A stretch of 53,346 bases of DNA from Mycolicibacter senuensis. GTDB lineage: Bacteria > Actinomycetota > Actinomycetes > Mycobacteriales > Mycobacteriaceae. Positions 25,271 through 33,041 of the stretch are shown piece after piece. Numbering within the stretch: the first letter of the stretch is position 1; each line of letters opens with the position of its first letter. Location: NCBI RefSeq assembly GCF_002101885.1, contig NZ_LQPS01000009.1, positions 1 to 53,346 of the forward strand, read 5' to 3'. The translations under genes were made by a program, and so were the position numbers. The notes under the pieces were generated by a model, which was not told the origin of the DNA, ran no database searches, and saw only the letters and a program-made list of their open reading frames with translations.

Positions 25271-26278
25271 TCAGTCGACCTTCGGGCAGTAGAAGTGCGG
25301 GCTGTCGCGGTATTCGACCGGCGGCAGGTTACGCGCCGGGGTCTGCACCAGCGGGGCGTCGACCGGAAGGCGGCCCGAGGCACGGTCCAACGCCGACCGC
25401 TTGCGCGGATGCATCAGTGCGCGCTTCGGCCCGTACTTGGAGACCAACGTGATCGCCTTGCACAGATACCCGTGCACCCGCTCCTGTCGCGCCGACCAGG
25501 TGTAGCCCATGAGTTCGCGCACCGGCGGGTCGTAGAGGGCCACCGTCATGAACGTCAGGAAGCGCTGCATCACCTTGAGGTTGAGCGCCCACAACCAGTC
25601 CGGAATCCACTGCAGTGACGGGTGTTTGGGCATGGTCGACAGATCCATGACCTCGCGGGCGGCCCAGGTGTTCTCCAGCACGTTGTGGCACATGTGGTCC
25701 CAGTACTCACAGAACTCCTCCCAGGTCTTGGGCACCGGACGCATGCTCATGCCGTACATGCGGTACCAGGCGACGTGTTCGTCGAAGAGTTGTCGTTTGT
25801 CGTCCTCGCTGAGTCCGCCGGCGAACTTCTCGGCGGCCAGCAGGGTCGACTTGAAGAACGTGGCGTGCGCCCAGTAGAAGACGTCCGGGTTCAGCGCGTT
25901 GTACCGGCGGCCCTGCTCGTCGACGCCCTTGATTCCGATGTGGTAGTCGCGGACCTCGGCGCCGGTCTGCGGGGCGCGGTAGCCGTCGAACACCACGCCG
26001 CCGATCGGGTAGATCGACCGCATCAGCCGCGGGATGCGCTCCATGAAGAAGATCGAGTGATCCTTCACCGCCGCACCCAGTTGCGGGTGCATGTTCTGCA
26101 TCGAGCCCGCCCAGGTCCCCTGGAAGAGGCCGGTCCACTGACCGAAGTACTTCCAGGTCAGCGAGTCGGGGCCGAGCGGAACCGGTGGCGCGTCGTAGCC
26201 GCCGGTGCTCACCGGACAACCCGGGGCCATCGCCGCATCGTCGGCCGCCGGACAGGTTTCCGACATGTCTTGAGTCAC
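25271..26278 (-). CDS. MpaB-family (DUF2236) oxygenase-like protein
   Basis: 335 residues from GTG (ATG at the fifth codon is possible). The region VFYWAHATFFKSTL and DEHVAWYRMYGMSMRPVP has the conserved His residues of the MpaB/latex-clearing-protein family, in which some members bind heme b and cleave poly-isoprene or act on polyketides; DUF2236 in mycobacteria is otherwise uncharacterised. NLKVMQRFLTFMTVALYDPPVRE and a basic C-terminal part complete the family pattern. No signal peptide. The upstream region contains a 16-bp palindrome-like site (26314-26329), suggesting control by a TetR-type or similar repressor. Substrate unknown. Confidence 0.82.
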   Translation of the reverse strand: MTQDMSETCPAADDAAMAPGCPVSTGGYDAPPVPLGPDSLTWKYFGQWTGLFQGTWAGSMQNMHPQLGAAVKDHSIFFMERIPRLMRSIYPIGGVVFDGYRAPQTGAEVRDYHIGIKGVDEQGRRYNALNPDVFYWAHATFFKSTLLAAEKFAGGLSEDDKRQLFDEHVAWYRMYGMSMRPVPKTWEEFCEYWDHMCHNVLENTWAAREVMDLSTMPKHPSLQWIPDWLWALNLKVMQRFLTFMTVALYDPPVRELMGYTWSARQERVHGYLCKAITLVSKYGPKRALMHPRKRSALDRASGRLPVDAPLVQTPARNLPPVEYRDSPHFYCPKVD

Positions 26279-26313
26279 GAGCGCGCACTCCCCGTCAGTG
26301 TTGGACGACTTTG

Positions 26314-26329
26314 GACAACATGCGTTGTC
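26314..26329. promoter_or_regulatory. Candidate operator upstream of the MpaB-family gene
   Basis: Inverted repeat GACAAC-ATGC-GTTGTC, with perfect 6-bp arms, lies 35 bp before the start codon of the MpaB-family gene. Just beside it TTGGAC occurs twice, ten bases apart (26301 and 26311). The position and symmetry fit a repressor site; the regulator is not identifiable. Confidence 0.45.
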
Positions 26330-26464
26330 AGTATCGACAGCTTAGGACGGGTAAGCGACCGCGGTCAACGGTCGGTCCGGCACTGTTGGCCATCAGGGTG
26401 CGCTCGGTGCCCGGCCACCAGCGCATTCCCGTTTGCCGCCCGCGACCAGAACCGCACCATCCCG

Positions 26465-27142
26465 TCAGCTCCCGATCGGGACGAATCCGCTGCCGGGTCC
26501 GTCGCCGGCGTTGACGTCGGCCAGGATTGCGCTGAATTTCGTCAAGTACGTGATCGGCAATGAGGGGGTCGACCTGCCGCCCCAGGTGATGCCGCCACCG
26601 ACGACCATTCCGACCAAAAGACCGTCCATCGTTACCGGGGCTCCCACATCACCTCCGTCAAACCACCCGTACATCTGCATGCGCCGCCAGCCATCGTGCC
26701 TGATGCCATAACAGCTGCCAGGATTGGCGGGTCCCCACTTGCACACCCGCGAGTCGGACACCGGGTCGGGGCCGAGGCCGTTGATCGCAACGCCGGCGTA
26801 GTCCGACACCGGAATCAGGTCGGGCGCATCGAACTTGATCACCGCGTAGTCGAGGTCGGCGTTGGCGGCCACCACGGTGCCCACGGTGGTGTCGGTTCCC
26901 GCAACTGCGACGGCAGCCCCCGGCCCGCCGCACTGCGCTGCGGTGAAGCCTACGACGTCGCCGGCCCGGTCGCGTCCGATCGTGGTCAAGGTGCAGAAGC
27001 TGTTGTCGTTGACGACGATGACCGCCCCACCGCCCATGATCACCATCGCAGCCGCCGGAGGCGCGGCCGGCAATCCCGCAGCGAAAAGCAGTGCGAGGGC
27101 GAGGGTTAGCCGCCAGCGCGCGAGTTGCACGGCGCCCCTCAC
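26465..27142 (-). CDS. Exported trypsin-like (S1) protease homologue lacking catalytic His and Ser
   Basis: 225 residues from GTG with a signal peptide (LALALLFAAGLPAAPPAAA). The rest matches mycobacterial S1-fold proteins: GFTAAQCGG where active proteases have Thr-Ala-x-His-Cys, DLDYAVIKFD with the Asp, and GGDVGAPVTMDGLLVGMV where they have Gly-Asp-Ser-Gly. So His is replaced by Gln and Ser by Val (both checked on the DNA: CAG and GTG codons). The fold should be intact, with disulfide-type cysteines (CTLTT, VCKWG, SCYGIRHDGW), but hydrolysis is not expected. It starts 8 bp after the PGRS gene and is very probably cotranscribed with it. A binding or chaperone-like role outside the membrane is inferred. 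Confidence 0.82.
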   Translation of the reverse strand: MRGAVQLARWRLTLALALLFAAGLPAAPPAAAMVIMGGGAVIVVNDNSFCTLTTIGRDRAGDVVGFTAAQCGGPGAAVAVAGTDTTVGTVVAANADLDYAVIKFDAPDLIPVSDYAGVAINGLGPDPVSDSRVCKWGPANPGSCYGIRHDGWRRMQMYGWFDGGDVGAPVTMDGLLVGMVVGGGITWGGRSTPSLPITYLTKFSAILADVNAGDGPGSGFVPIGS

Positions 27143-27150
27143 CCGGTCGG

Positions 27151-29406
27151 TCAGCCGGCGGGGTTCAGGGTGGCGTCGCCATCGGTTCCAGGTGTTCCTG
27201 GCGTTCCGTCGGCGCCGCCGTTGCCACCCGTTGCACCGGGCTCGCGCGAGTTTCCTCCACCGTTACCGCCGTTGCCTCCGGCACCGTTGCCGTTGGGACC
27301 GACTTGCCCACCATCACCGCCGTTGCCACCGACACCGCCGGCGCTACCCAAGTCGCCGGAGCCGCCGTTTCCGCCGTTCCCGCCGACTCCGCCGGTACCG
27401 CCATCGGCGTCGCCGCCGGTGCCGCCGGTCCCGCCGGTGCCACGAGGCGCGTCATCGGAGCCGGTAGTCAGGCCATTGCCACCGTTTCCGCCGGTTCCGC
27501 CATCACCACCTTGACCGCCAGTGCCAGCACCGCCGCCACCGCCGCCGCCACCGCCGGCACCCCCGAAGCCACTACTGCTCGCTCCCTCACCGCCGCTCCC
27601 CCCGGCACCGCCGACTCCGCCGTCGCTGGCGCCGCCATTGCCCCCGACGCCACCGGTGCCGCCTTGGCCGCTCGCGTTCAGACCGACACCGCCGCCGGCA
27701 CCGCCGGCACCCCCGTGGCTGGCAGCAGCACCGTCGACACCATCACCGCCGTTGCCACCGTTACCGCCAACGCCACCGTTACGGCCACCGCCCAGCATGC
27801 CGCCGATACCGCCGTCGCCTCCCTTGCCACCGGCACCGGCGATGCTGCCCTCACCCTCGGCGACACCGCCATCACCGCCGTGACCACCGGCCCCGCCGTC
27901 CCGACCACCGCTCAGCGGGCTGGTTATGCCACCGGTCCCACCTGTCCCGCCGCTGCCGGCGACGCTGTTTGCACCGCTAACTGCGCCGCCATTGCCACCA
28001 TTGCCGCCAACGCCGCCGTCCTGGCCGCCGCCCACCAGGCTGCTGATGCCGCCGTCACCGCCGTTGCCGCCGTTACCACCGCTGCTGTGGTCTCCGCTGG
28101 CTGCACCGCCGTCTCCGCCGTTGCCGCCTACGCCGCCGTTGCGGCCATCGGAAGTGGTACTGCTCGTGCCGCCGTTGCCGCCGTTACCTCCGTTGCCGGC
28201 CGTGCTGCCGTCACCGGTGGCGTCACCGCCGTTGCCGCCCGCGCCGCCGATACCGCCGTCGCCGCCGCTCCCCAGGGCGCTGCCGTAGCCGCCGGTACCA
28301 CCATCGCCGCCGTTGCCCGCGGTGCTGCCGTCCCCGATGGCGTCACCGCCGTTGCCGCCGGCACCGCCGGGACCTCCCGCGCGACCGCCACCCAGTATGG
28401 TGCCGAAGTTGCCCGCGCCGCCGGTGCCGCCATCACCGGCGACACTTCCTGCCCCGTTGACGGCCCCGCCGTTTCCACCGTTACCGCTGCCATAGCCGCC
28501 GTCACCGCCCGCGCCACCGGTCCCGTTGGCGCCGACCGATGTTCCGCCGTGACCGCCGTTCCCGCCGCCCACACCGCCGTTACCGCCGGCACCACCGGTT
28601 CCACCGTCGCCGACCGAGTTGCCACCGTTGCCGCCGTTGCCGCCGACGCCTGCGCTGCCGAAATAGTCACCGCTGCTGCCGGCGTCACCGCCGTTGCCAC
28701 CGACTCCTGCGTGCAGCCCGTCCAAGCCGGAGCCGCCGTCACCGCCGTTGCCACCGTTGCCGAACAAGCCAGCCGCACCGCCGGCACCGCCGTCGGCTCC
28801 GGCGCCGCCAACACCGCCGTCACCGCCGTTGCCCAGCCAACCGCCGTCACCGCCAGCGCCACCGGCCACACCGTCTTCGGTGCTGCTCCAGCCGGTGCCG
28901 CCGTCACCGAAGATCCAGCCGCCACTGCCACCGTCGACATCGGTCTCGGTGCCATCGACACCGTTGCAGACCAGGCCGCAAGCGCCACCGAACGCAAACA
29001 ACGGGTTGATGAAGTCGTTGACCTGCGACCCGAACGGACTGTCGATCCAGTCCTGCATCGCAGCATGCAGCGGCAGATAGAAATCGGTCTGGAACCAGTC
29101 GGCGAAATCAGTGTCGACAGCCATGCCAGGCAGGCCATCTGCGACGGCCGCGGCCGCCAGGTCATCCCCATTGAACAGTGCCGCGAAGTCGAGCGTCGAC
29201 GCCGACTCCGAACCGTCCCAGAAACCGGGGTCGAACAGTGTGCCCCACGCCGCCGGATCCAACAGGTCGGCGAAGAAGTCCTCGAAGTCGGCGTGAGCGG
29301 ACGGCGCCAACCCGAACGCCGCCAGCGCCCCGACCGACGCTCCCGCAGCTGCCAGTCTCCGCAGCGGCGACGCCGAACTTCCCTTAAGCCAACCTGAGAT
29401 CGTCAC
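27151..29406 (-). CDS. Exported PGRS glycine-repeat protein without a PE domain
   Basis: 751 residues from GTG. The N-terminus is a signal peptide (LRRLAAAGASVGALAAFGLAPSAHA, cleaved before DFEDFF), not a PE domain. About 100 residues rich in Asp, Phe and Trp follow (ADLLDPAAWGTLFDPGFWDG, FINPLFAFGGACGLVCNG). From about residue 155 to the end it is a PGRS array of Gly-Gly-x and Gly-Asn-Gly-Gly units with longer repeats such as GGDGGVGGAG. The PGRS part resembles that of PE_PGRS proteins, which are surface or secreted and Ca-binding in some reports; here export would use the Sec route and not ESX-5. The opposite strand is also open over 2.3 kb, a by-product of the repeat composition. Followed 8 bp later by the protease homologue. 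Confidence 0.85.
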   Translation of the reverse strand: MTISGWLKGSSASPLRRLAAAGASVGALAAFGLAPSAHADFEDFFADLLDPAAWGTLFDPGFWDGSESASTLDFAALFNGDDLAAAAVADGLPGMAVDTDFADWFQTDFYLPLHAAMQDWIDSPFGSQVNDFINPLFAFGGACGLVCNGVDGTETDVDGGSGGWIFGDGGTGWSSTEDGVAGGAGGDGGWLGNGGDGGVGGAGADGGAGGAAGLFGNGGNGGDGGSGLDGLHAGVGGNGGDAGSSGDYFGSAGVGGNGGNGGNSVGDGGTGGAGGNGGVGGGNGGHGGTSVGANGTGGAGGDGGYGSGNGGNGGAVNGAGSVAGDGGTGGAGNFGTILGGGRAGGPGGAGGNGGDAIGDGSTAGNGGDGGTGGYGSALGSGGDGGIGGAGGNGGDATGDGSTAGNGGNGGNGGTSSTTSDGRNGGVGGNGGDGGAASGDHSSGGNGGNGGDGGISSLVGGGQDGGVGGNGGNGGAVSGANSVAGSGGTGGTGGITSPLSGGRDGGAGGHGGDGGVAEGEGSIAGAGGKGGDGGIGGMLGGGRNGGVGGNGGNGGDGVDGAAASHGGAGGAGGGVGLNASGQGGTGGVGGNGGASDGGVGGAGGSGGEGASSSGFGGAGGGGGGGGGAGTGGQGGDGGTGGNGGNGLTTGSDDAPRGTGGTGGTGGDADGGTGGVGGNGGNGGSGDLGSAGGVGGNGGDGGQVGPNGNGAGGNGGNGGGNSREPGATGGNGGADGTPGTPGTDGDATLNPAG
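27160..28950 (-). repeat. PGRS-type GC-rich repeat array
   Basis: Polymorphic GC-rich repetitive sequence: imperfect 9-bp units (CCGCCGTTGCCGCCG and relatives on the plus strand) coding Gly-Gly-x triplets, with a longer 60-100 bp super-repeat (for example, the segments around 28080-28380 look like duplicates of one another). Such arrays vary in length between strains. Confidence 0.8.
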
Positions 29407-29519
29407 GTCAGGTGTCTACCACGGACGGTGGGGCACCGCCATTTGAGAGCACCTATGCCAGTCGGCCGGCGTCGGCCGAGAACTGCCGGGAGTTCTGCGA
29501 TCGTCGCGCCGCCACCGCG

Positions 29520-30062
29520 TCACTGTCGGCGCCTGGCCCGCGCCGCGTCGACGCAGCGCTTGCGTGCGGCACGGATCAGCGGGGCGTCGGGGTTCGGCCA
29601 ATGCGTCAGGTTCAGTGGCGGTCCAGCCAGTTCGATGAGTTCGCGCTCAAGCGGTTTGGGATCAGCCTCGGGGTAGACGCCTATATCAAGATGACGCTGC
29701 ATCCAGGCGCTGAGCCGTTCTTCTCCGCCAGCGTCGAAGCGGTAGTTGCGATAGTTGGTGTCGCTGTTGCCCGCGCTTCTGGGTTCGGGTTGCAGCTGGA
29801 GGTCGTCGATCAGCAACGCACCCAGTGATCGACGCAGCGTGGAGAAACCGCTACGTCCCGCTCGGAAGTGCGTGTCGAACTCTCGCTGGGCGAGGTTCGA
29901 CGACAGCCCGATGTAAAGGCAGCCGCCGGCCGCACAGTGCACTCCCGGCAAGACGCCATCACAGAGGAAGAAGGCGTAAACACCGGATGCTGCTGGGGCA
30001 TCGAGAAGCTCCCAGCTGGACCGGTGATCCGACAACTGCGCCAGCACCTGTGCTGAATCCAT
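29520..30062 (-). CDS. GIY-YIG domain protein
   Basis: 180 residues from ATG (MDSAQVLAQLSDHRSSWELL). The GIY-YIG elements are visible as GVYAFFLCDG followed by GCLYIGLSSNLAQREFDTHF (residues about 30-70), with Arg in the following helix. The later Leu-Glu-Arg-Glu-Leu-Ile and PPLNLTHWPNPD near the C-terminus match the final Asn motif of stand-alone GIY-YIG proteins. Members are nucleases in repair, restriction or mobile elements; here no partner gene is seen. A longer frame upstream (to 30155) has no good start. It lies in a stretch of accessory-looking genes. Confidence 0.75.
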   Translation of the reverse strand: MDSAQVLAQLSDHRSSWELLDAPAASGVYAFFLCDGVLPGVHCAAGGCLYIGLSSNLAQREFDTHFRAGRSGFSTLRRSLGALLIDDLQLQPEPRSAGNSDTNYRNYRFDAGGEERLSAWMQRHLDIGVYPEADPKPLERELIELAGPPLNLTHWPNPDAPLIRAARKRCVDAARARRRQ

Positions 30063-30308
30063 GTACGGAAACCTAGCCAAGATCCCGCAGGAACCGCACC
30101 GCGCCGCAGTGGCTGTCGCATTACGCTGGTCGATCGTCAAGCTCCCTCGCCGCATACACGGGCGTGCCTGGAGATGTCGTGCTGAGCCGCCTGCGGGAGC
30201 CGACTTCAGCTTGGCTGGCGATCACGCAGGATTCGACCCGACGCGGCGCTAAACCGAGGGTGGAGTGCCCTTTCCTGAGCACTTGATCCCCGTGCGAAGC
30301 TGGCGCCC

Positions 30309-30989
30309 ATGACCCACACCGCCGAGCAATTGCAGGCCCTGATCACCAGCTGCGAGCAGTTCCGCGGCGCCAAGGCGCCGGCGGGCTACCGCGATAGCCT
30401 CGCCCTCTGCATCGTCGACAGTGTGCAGTCCACCGGCGTCACGTACTCCAGCGTGGAACGGGTCGTCGACCGGTACCGGGCCTACCGCCGCCGTGGCCGG
30501 AGCGGCGACCCGAACAGCGACGGCGTGCCTGAGCTACTCGCCACGTTCGAGGAACTTGGCGGTCCTGACGGCTGGGCATCGCAGATCGGCAACCGGAACC
30601 GGACCTCCACCCGCAACGGTGTGTTGAAGGCCGAGGCGATCCGGGACGCGGCCCAGACGCTCGCAGCCGAGGGCATCAAAACGACTGCTGCCCTTCGTGA
30701 CGCGGCCGGCGACGAGGACCGTCTCGCACGAGTGGGGGCGGCATGGCGGGCCGTGACCGGTCAAATCTCCGGCATCACCTGGCACTACGCGCAGATGCTC
30801 GCCGGGATCCAGGGCGTGAAACCCGACCGGATGATCTGCCGGTTCGTGGCGGATTCGCTGCGGCTTCCGCGGAAGGATGTCGCAACGGAGTTCGCCGGCG
30901 TGATCGTCACGGCCGCGGCCACCGAGATGGGTATGTTGCCGACCGATCTCGACCATGCGATCTGGCAGTGGCAGCGGGTGCGGAAGTAG
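30309..30989 (+). CDS. Hypothetical helical protein, possibly HhH-related
   Basis: 226 residues, nearly all helical and soluble. N-terminus MTHTAEQLQALITSCEQFRG. The C-terminal half has GITWHYAQMLAGIQGVKPDRMICRFV, which recalls the helix-hairpin-helix part of DNA glycosylase-fold proteins, but the catalytic Lys/Asp of those enzymes is not evident, so I do not assign a function. The ATG lies 9 bp after GAAGC; no strong ribosome site. It diverges from the GIY-YIG gene across 246 bp and is convergent with the coiled-coil gene. Confidence 0.65.
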   Translation: MTHTAEQLQALITSCEQFRGAKAPAGYRDSLALCIVDSVQSTGVTYSSVERVVDRYRAYRRRGRSGDPNSDGVPELLATFEELGGPDGWASQIGNRNRTSTRNGVLKAEAIRDAAQTLAAEGIKTTAALRDAAGDEDRLARVGAAWRAVTGQISGITWHYAQMLAGIQGVKPDRMICRFVADSLRLPRKDVATEFAGVIVTAAATEMGMLPTDLDHAIWQWQRVRK

Positions 30990-31237
30990 GTGCATGGGCC
31001 TCGACTCGCGCGCGGTCCCGAGGTTTGTCGTAACGCTGCGCAACGCTGTTGTCACGTGGTCATCAACCGTTGGCTGTCCGTGAATCATCAAGTGTGCGCC
31101 GAATGTTGATATGGCAGGTGCGCGTCGTCGGCGGTGATCTCGCCTTTCCCCGGTCACCCAAGACTCATTCACCCGTGATGGCCGGCTGGACGCAGACGTA
31201 GGACGGACCCGGCCAGTTGGACCGAACACGTCCTGAC

Positions 31238-32035
31238 CTAGATGCGCGCCGGAGGCGGGGACGGCTGGCTGGGTGGTGGTGGATCGGTGACGCGTTCGAC
31301 GTTTCCGTCAGGATCGATCTGCCATCGACGCCCGCGTTGGTCCGTGTACCGCAACGTGACCAATACCGCCTCGGCCCAGGGATTCAGCCTGGATTTGATG
31401 TAGAGCTTGTCATCAGAAGCGATGGAGCATTTCCGTGGATCATCCTCGGCTTCGGGATCATGGAGGTCTGCCTTCGTCCATAGCTGCTCGACAGCCGCCG
31501 GATTCGGCGCATCACCGTCTGCTGGTGGTGCCGCAACGACCCTCAGATCGAGGTCGCAGATTCGATCCACTCGATGGTTTCGGACCGTGACAGAGACTTC
31601 TCCGCCAGTAGGCGGTGGCTCACCGTAGTCGAGGTGTAGATCACCCGTGTTCGACAGATCGGTAAGTCGCACCAGCCCCGCTTCGCGAAGCAGGTCGGCT
31701 TCGAGCTGCGATCTCTCGGCCTGGCGATCCGCTTCAAGCTGCGCCCGGTCGGCCCGGCGATCCATTTCAACCTGCGCCCTGTCCGCTCGGCGATCCGCTT
31801 CAAGCTGCGCCCTGTCCGCTCGGCGATCCGCAACCGCCTTCTTGCGGTCATTCGTCGCTATCCATAGGGCTGTCCCGGCTGCGAGCACCGAAACCGCAGC
31901 ACCGAGCCACTGCCCCGCCCCGGTGTACCAATCGACATCGAGGTCAAAACGGAATGCCGCGGTGGTTCCGAGGGTGAGTATCACCGTCGCAGTGACCACT
32001 GCAGCGCTGAACCAGACCCACGGGTTTCGACCCAT
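31238..32035 (-). CDS. Membrane protein with two helices and 11-residue coiled-coil repeats
   Basis: 265 residues from ATG. Two membrane segments (WFSAAVVTATVILTLG and LGAAVSVLAAGTALWIA, residues about 8-58) are followed by a charged helix made of tandem 11-residue units of the form ADRRADRAQLE (four good copies plus a partial, about residues 68-118). Eleven-residue (hendecad) repeats make a right-handed coiled coil or long amphipathic helix. The C-terminal domain (EVSVTVRNHRVDRICDLDL, YTDQRGRRWQIDPDG) is beta-rich and the very end is Pro-rich. Function unknown; no relatives recalled. Confidence 0.7.
   Translation of the reverse strand: MGRNPWVWFSAAVVTATVILTLGTTAAFRFDLDVDWYTGAGQWLGAAVSVLAAGTALWIATNDRKKAVADRRADRAQLEADRRADRAQVEMDRRADRAQLEADRQAERSQLEADLLREAGLVRLTDLSNTGDLHLDYGEPPPTGGEVSVTVRNHRVDRICDLDLRVVAAPPADGDAPNPAAVEQLWTKADLHDPEAEDDPRKCSIASDDKLYIKSRLNPWAEAVLVTLRYTDQRGRRWQIDPDGNVERVTDPPPPSQPSPPPARI
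31694..31830 (-). repeat. 33-bp tandem repeats encoding the 11-residue units
   Basis: About four 33-bp units (on the plus strand each contains GCTTCAAGCTGCGCC or a close variant followed by CGGCGATCC). High identity between units suggests recent expansion, and unit number may vary between strains. Confidence 0.75.
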
Positions 32036-32478
32036 GGCCCGAGAATAGGGCCACCGCGCACAGGTGTCGGTTGAACCGCCTCAGCGCCTCAGCGCGGCAG
32101 TCGCCGACGGCGCGGCGTCGTCGGCGACGGTGAACACCCTCGTCGGTAGCCGCGACGGGCGAGAAATCGGCGCCCCTCGATGTGATTGCGATCACGTATC
32201 GAGCCGGTTACCGTGCCGCTCACAGACTTAAGTCCCCAACCGTAGTGACTGGGAACACACTTGGGGTTCACGCAGCCGGTGCCCGAATATGTTGCGACAC
32301 ATGAAAGAACCGATGCTCGACTCCCGGTAGACGCAGCGATCCTTGGCCTGTACGTCTTCTGAGTCCTGGCGCTTGAGGTCGTGTTCCACCTGGGCTGAGC
32401 GGCCGTTACCGGCAGCAGGCCGCACAACACAATTCAGGGTGCTTCGCTGGTCAGGCCGGCCCCGAGAAAGATGAGCGA
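32036..32478. other. Intergenic region with one doubtful small frame
   Basis: About 440 bp. Apart from the doubtful frame at 32228-32425 I see no gene. It includes a lower-GC part (32180-32420). Confidence 0.4.
32228..32425 (-). CDS. Possible small protein, doubtful
   Basis: 65 codons from GTG, containing DRCVYRESSIGSFMCRN and a later Cys (EPQVCSQSL). The spaced cysteines and mixed composition look more protein-like than the overlapping frames, and an overlapping frame starts with a hydrophobic stretch (MLCGLLPVTAA), so a frameshifted remnant of a small exported protein is also possible. No family recognised. Confidence 0.2.
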   Translation of the reverse strand: MRPAAGNGRSAQVEHDLKRQDSEDVQAKDRCVYRESSIGSFMCRNIFGHRLREPQVCSQSLRLGT

Positions 32479-32718
32479 ATGCAGGAGAGCTGGAGACCTG
32501 TCGAGGTGATCCTGGCCGAGGATCTTTCCCACGAGCGGGTCGTCGAGGAGATCAACGCCCAGATCCGCATCAATGCGGCCGAGGCCGGTGACTTCGTCGC
32601 GCGCGTTCGTGTCGGTTTCGGGCAGCCGCATTCACCGGGGCTGTTGCGCTGGGATTCGGCCTATCTTGCGGGCCCGCCGGGTTCGTTCCCCGCCGGCAGA
32701 CCCGAGCGGGTCCAGTGA
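32479..32718 (+). CDS. Conserved-looking small hypothetical protein
   Basis: 79 residues from ATG. A compact acidic alpha/beta sequence (VEVILAEDLSHERVVEEINAQ, RVRVGFGQPHSPGLLRWDSAYL) with a Pro/Gly-rich end. Protein-like codon pattern; no family recognised. It is the last gene before the tRNA-Pro, on the opposite strand. Confidence 0.5.
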   Translation: MQESWRPVEVILAEDLSHERVVEEINAQIRINAAEAGDFVARVRVGFGQPHSPGLLRWDSAYLAGPPGSFPAGRPERVQ

Positions 32719-32806
32719 GCGTTGCGGCGTCGTGCCGAGTGGCGCTAGCCTTCCGAGGCCGGATTTGGCGGTCGCCGTAAAAACGCGCTGACCTGCTAAA
32801 ACTCTG

Positions 32807-32880
32807 TCGGGCTGACAGGATTTGAACCTGCGACCACTTGACCCCCAGTCAAGTGCGCTACCAAACTGCGCCACAGCCCG
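32807..32880 (-). tRNA. tRNA-Pro (anticodon GGG)
   Basis: On the minus strand the sequence folds as a tRNA: acceptor arms CGGGCTG/CAGCCCG, D arm with AGTTTGGTAGC, anticodon stem CTTGA/TCAAG with loop CTGGGGG (anticodon GGG, reading CCC proline codons), T arm GCAGGTTCAAATCCTGT, discriminator A. The 3' CCA is not encoded. 74 nt. Confidence 0.95.
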
Positions 32881-33041
32881 CCACCGCCGAACAACCCTGG
32901 CAGCAGGTCGAAAGCCTACCGCAAGCGATCGGGCGCGCCGAACCCGCGTGAGGGCACCGGCCGCCCGGATCGAGACGCGTAGGCTCGCCACGCGAGCGTG
33001 ACTCCCCCTCCGCAACGCCCCAACCCCAGGAACCGCAACTG

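Noticed and set aside
27091..29397. 768-codon frame of Ala/Thr/Val-rich protein on the plus strand
   Set aside because: Mirror of the PGRS repeat array; the minus strand has a signal peptide and the expected Gly-Gly-x pattern.
30216..30245. Sequence resembling the T-arm of a tRNA (CAGGATTCGACCC), possible att remnant
   Set aside because: The stem does not pair and similarity is only to the universal T-loop motif; too short to support a tRNA fragment or attachment site.
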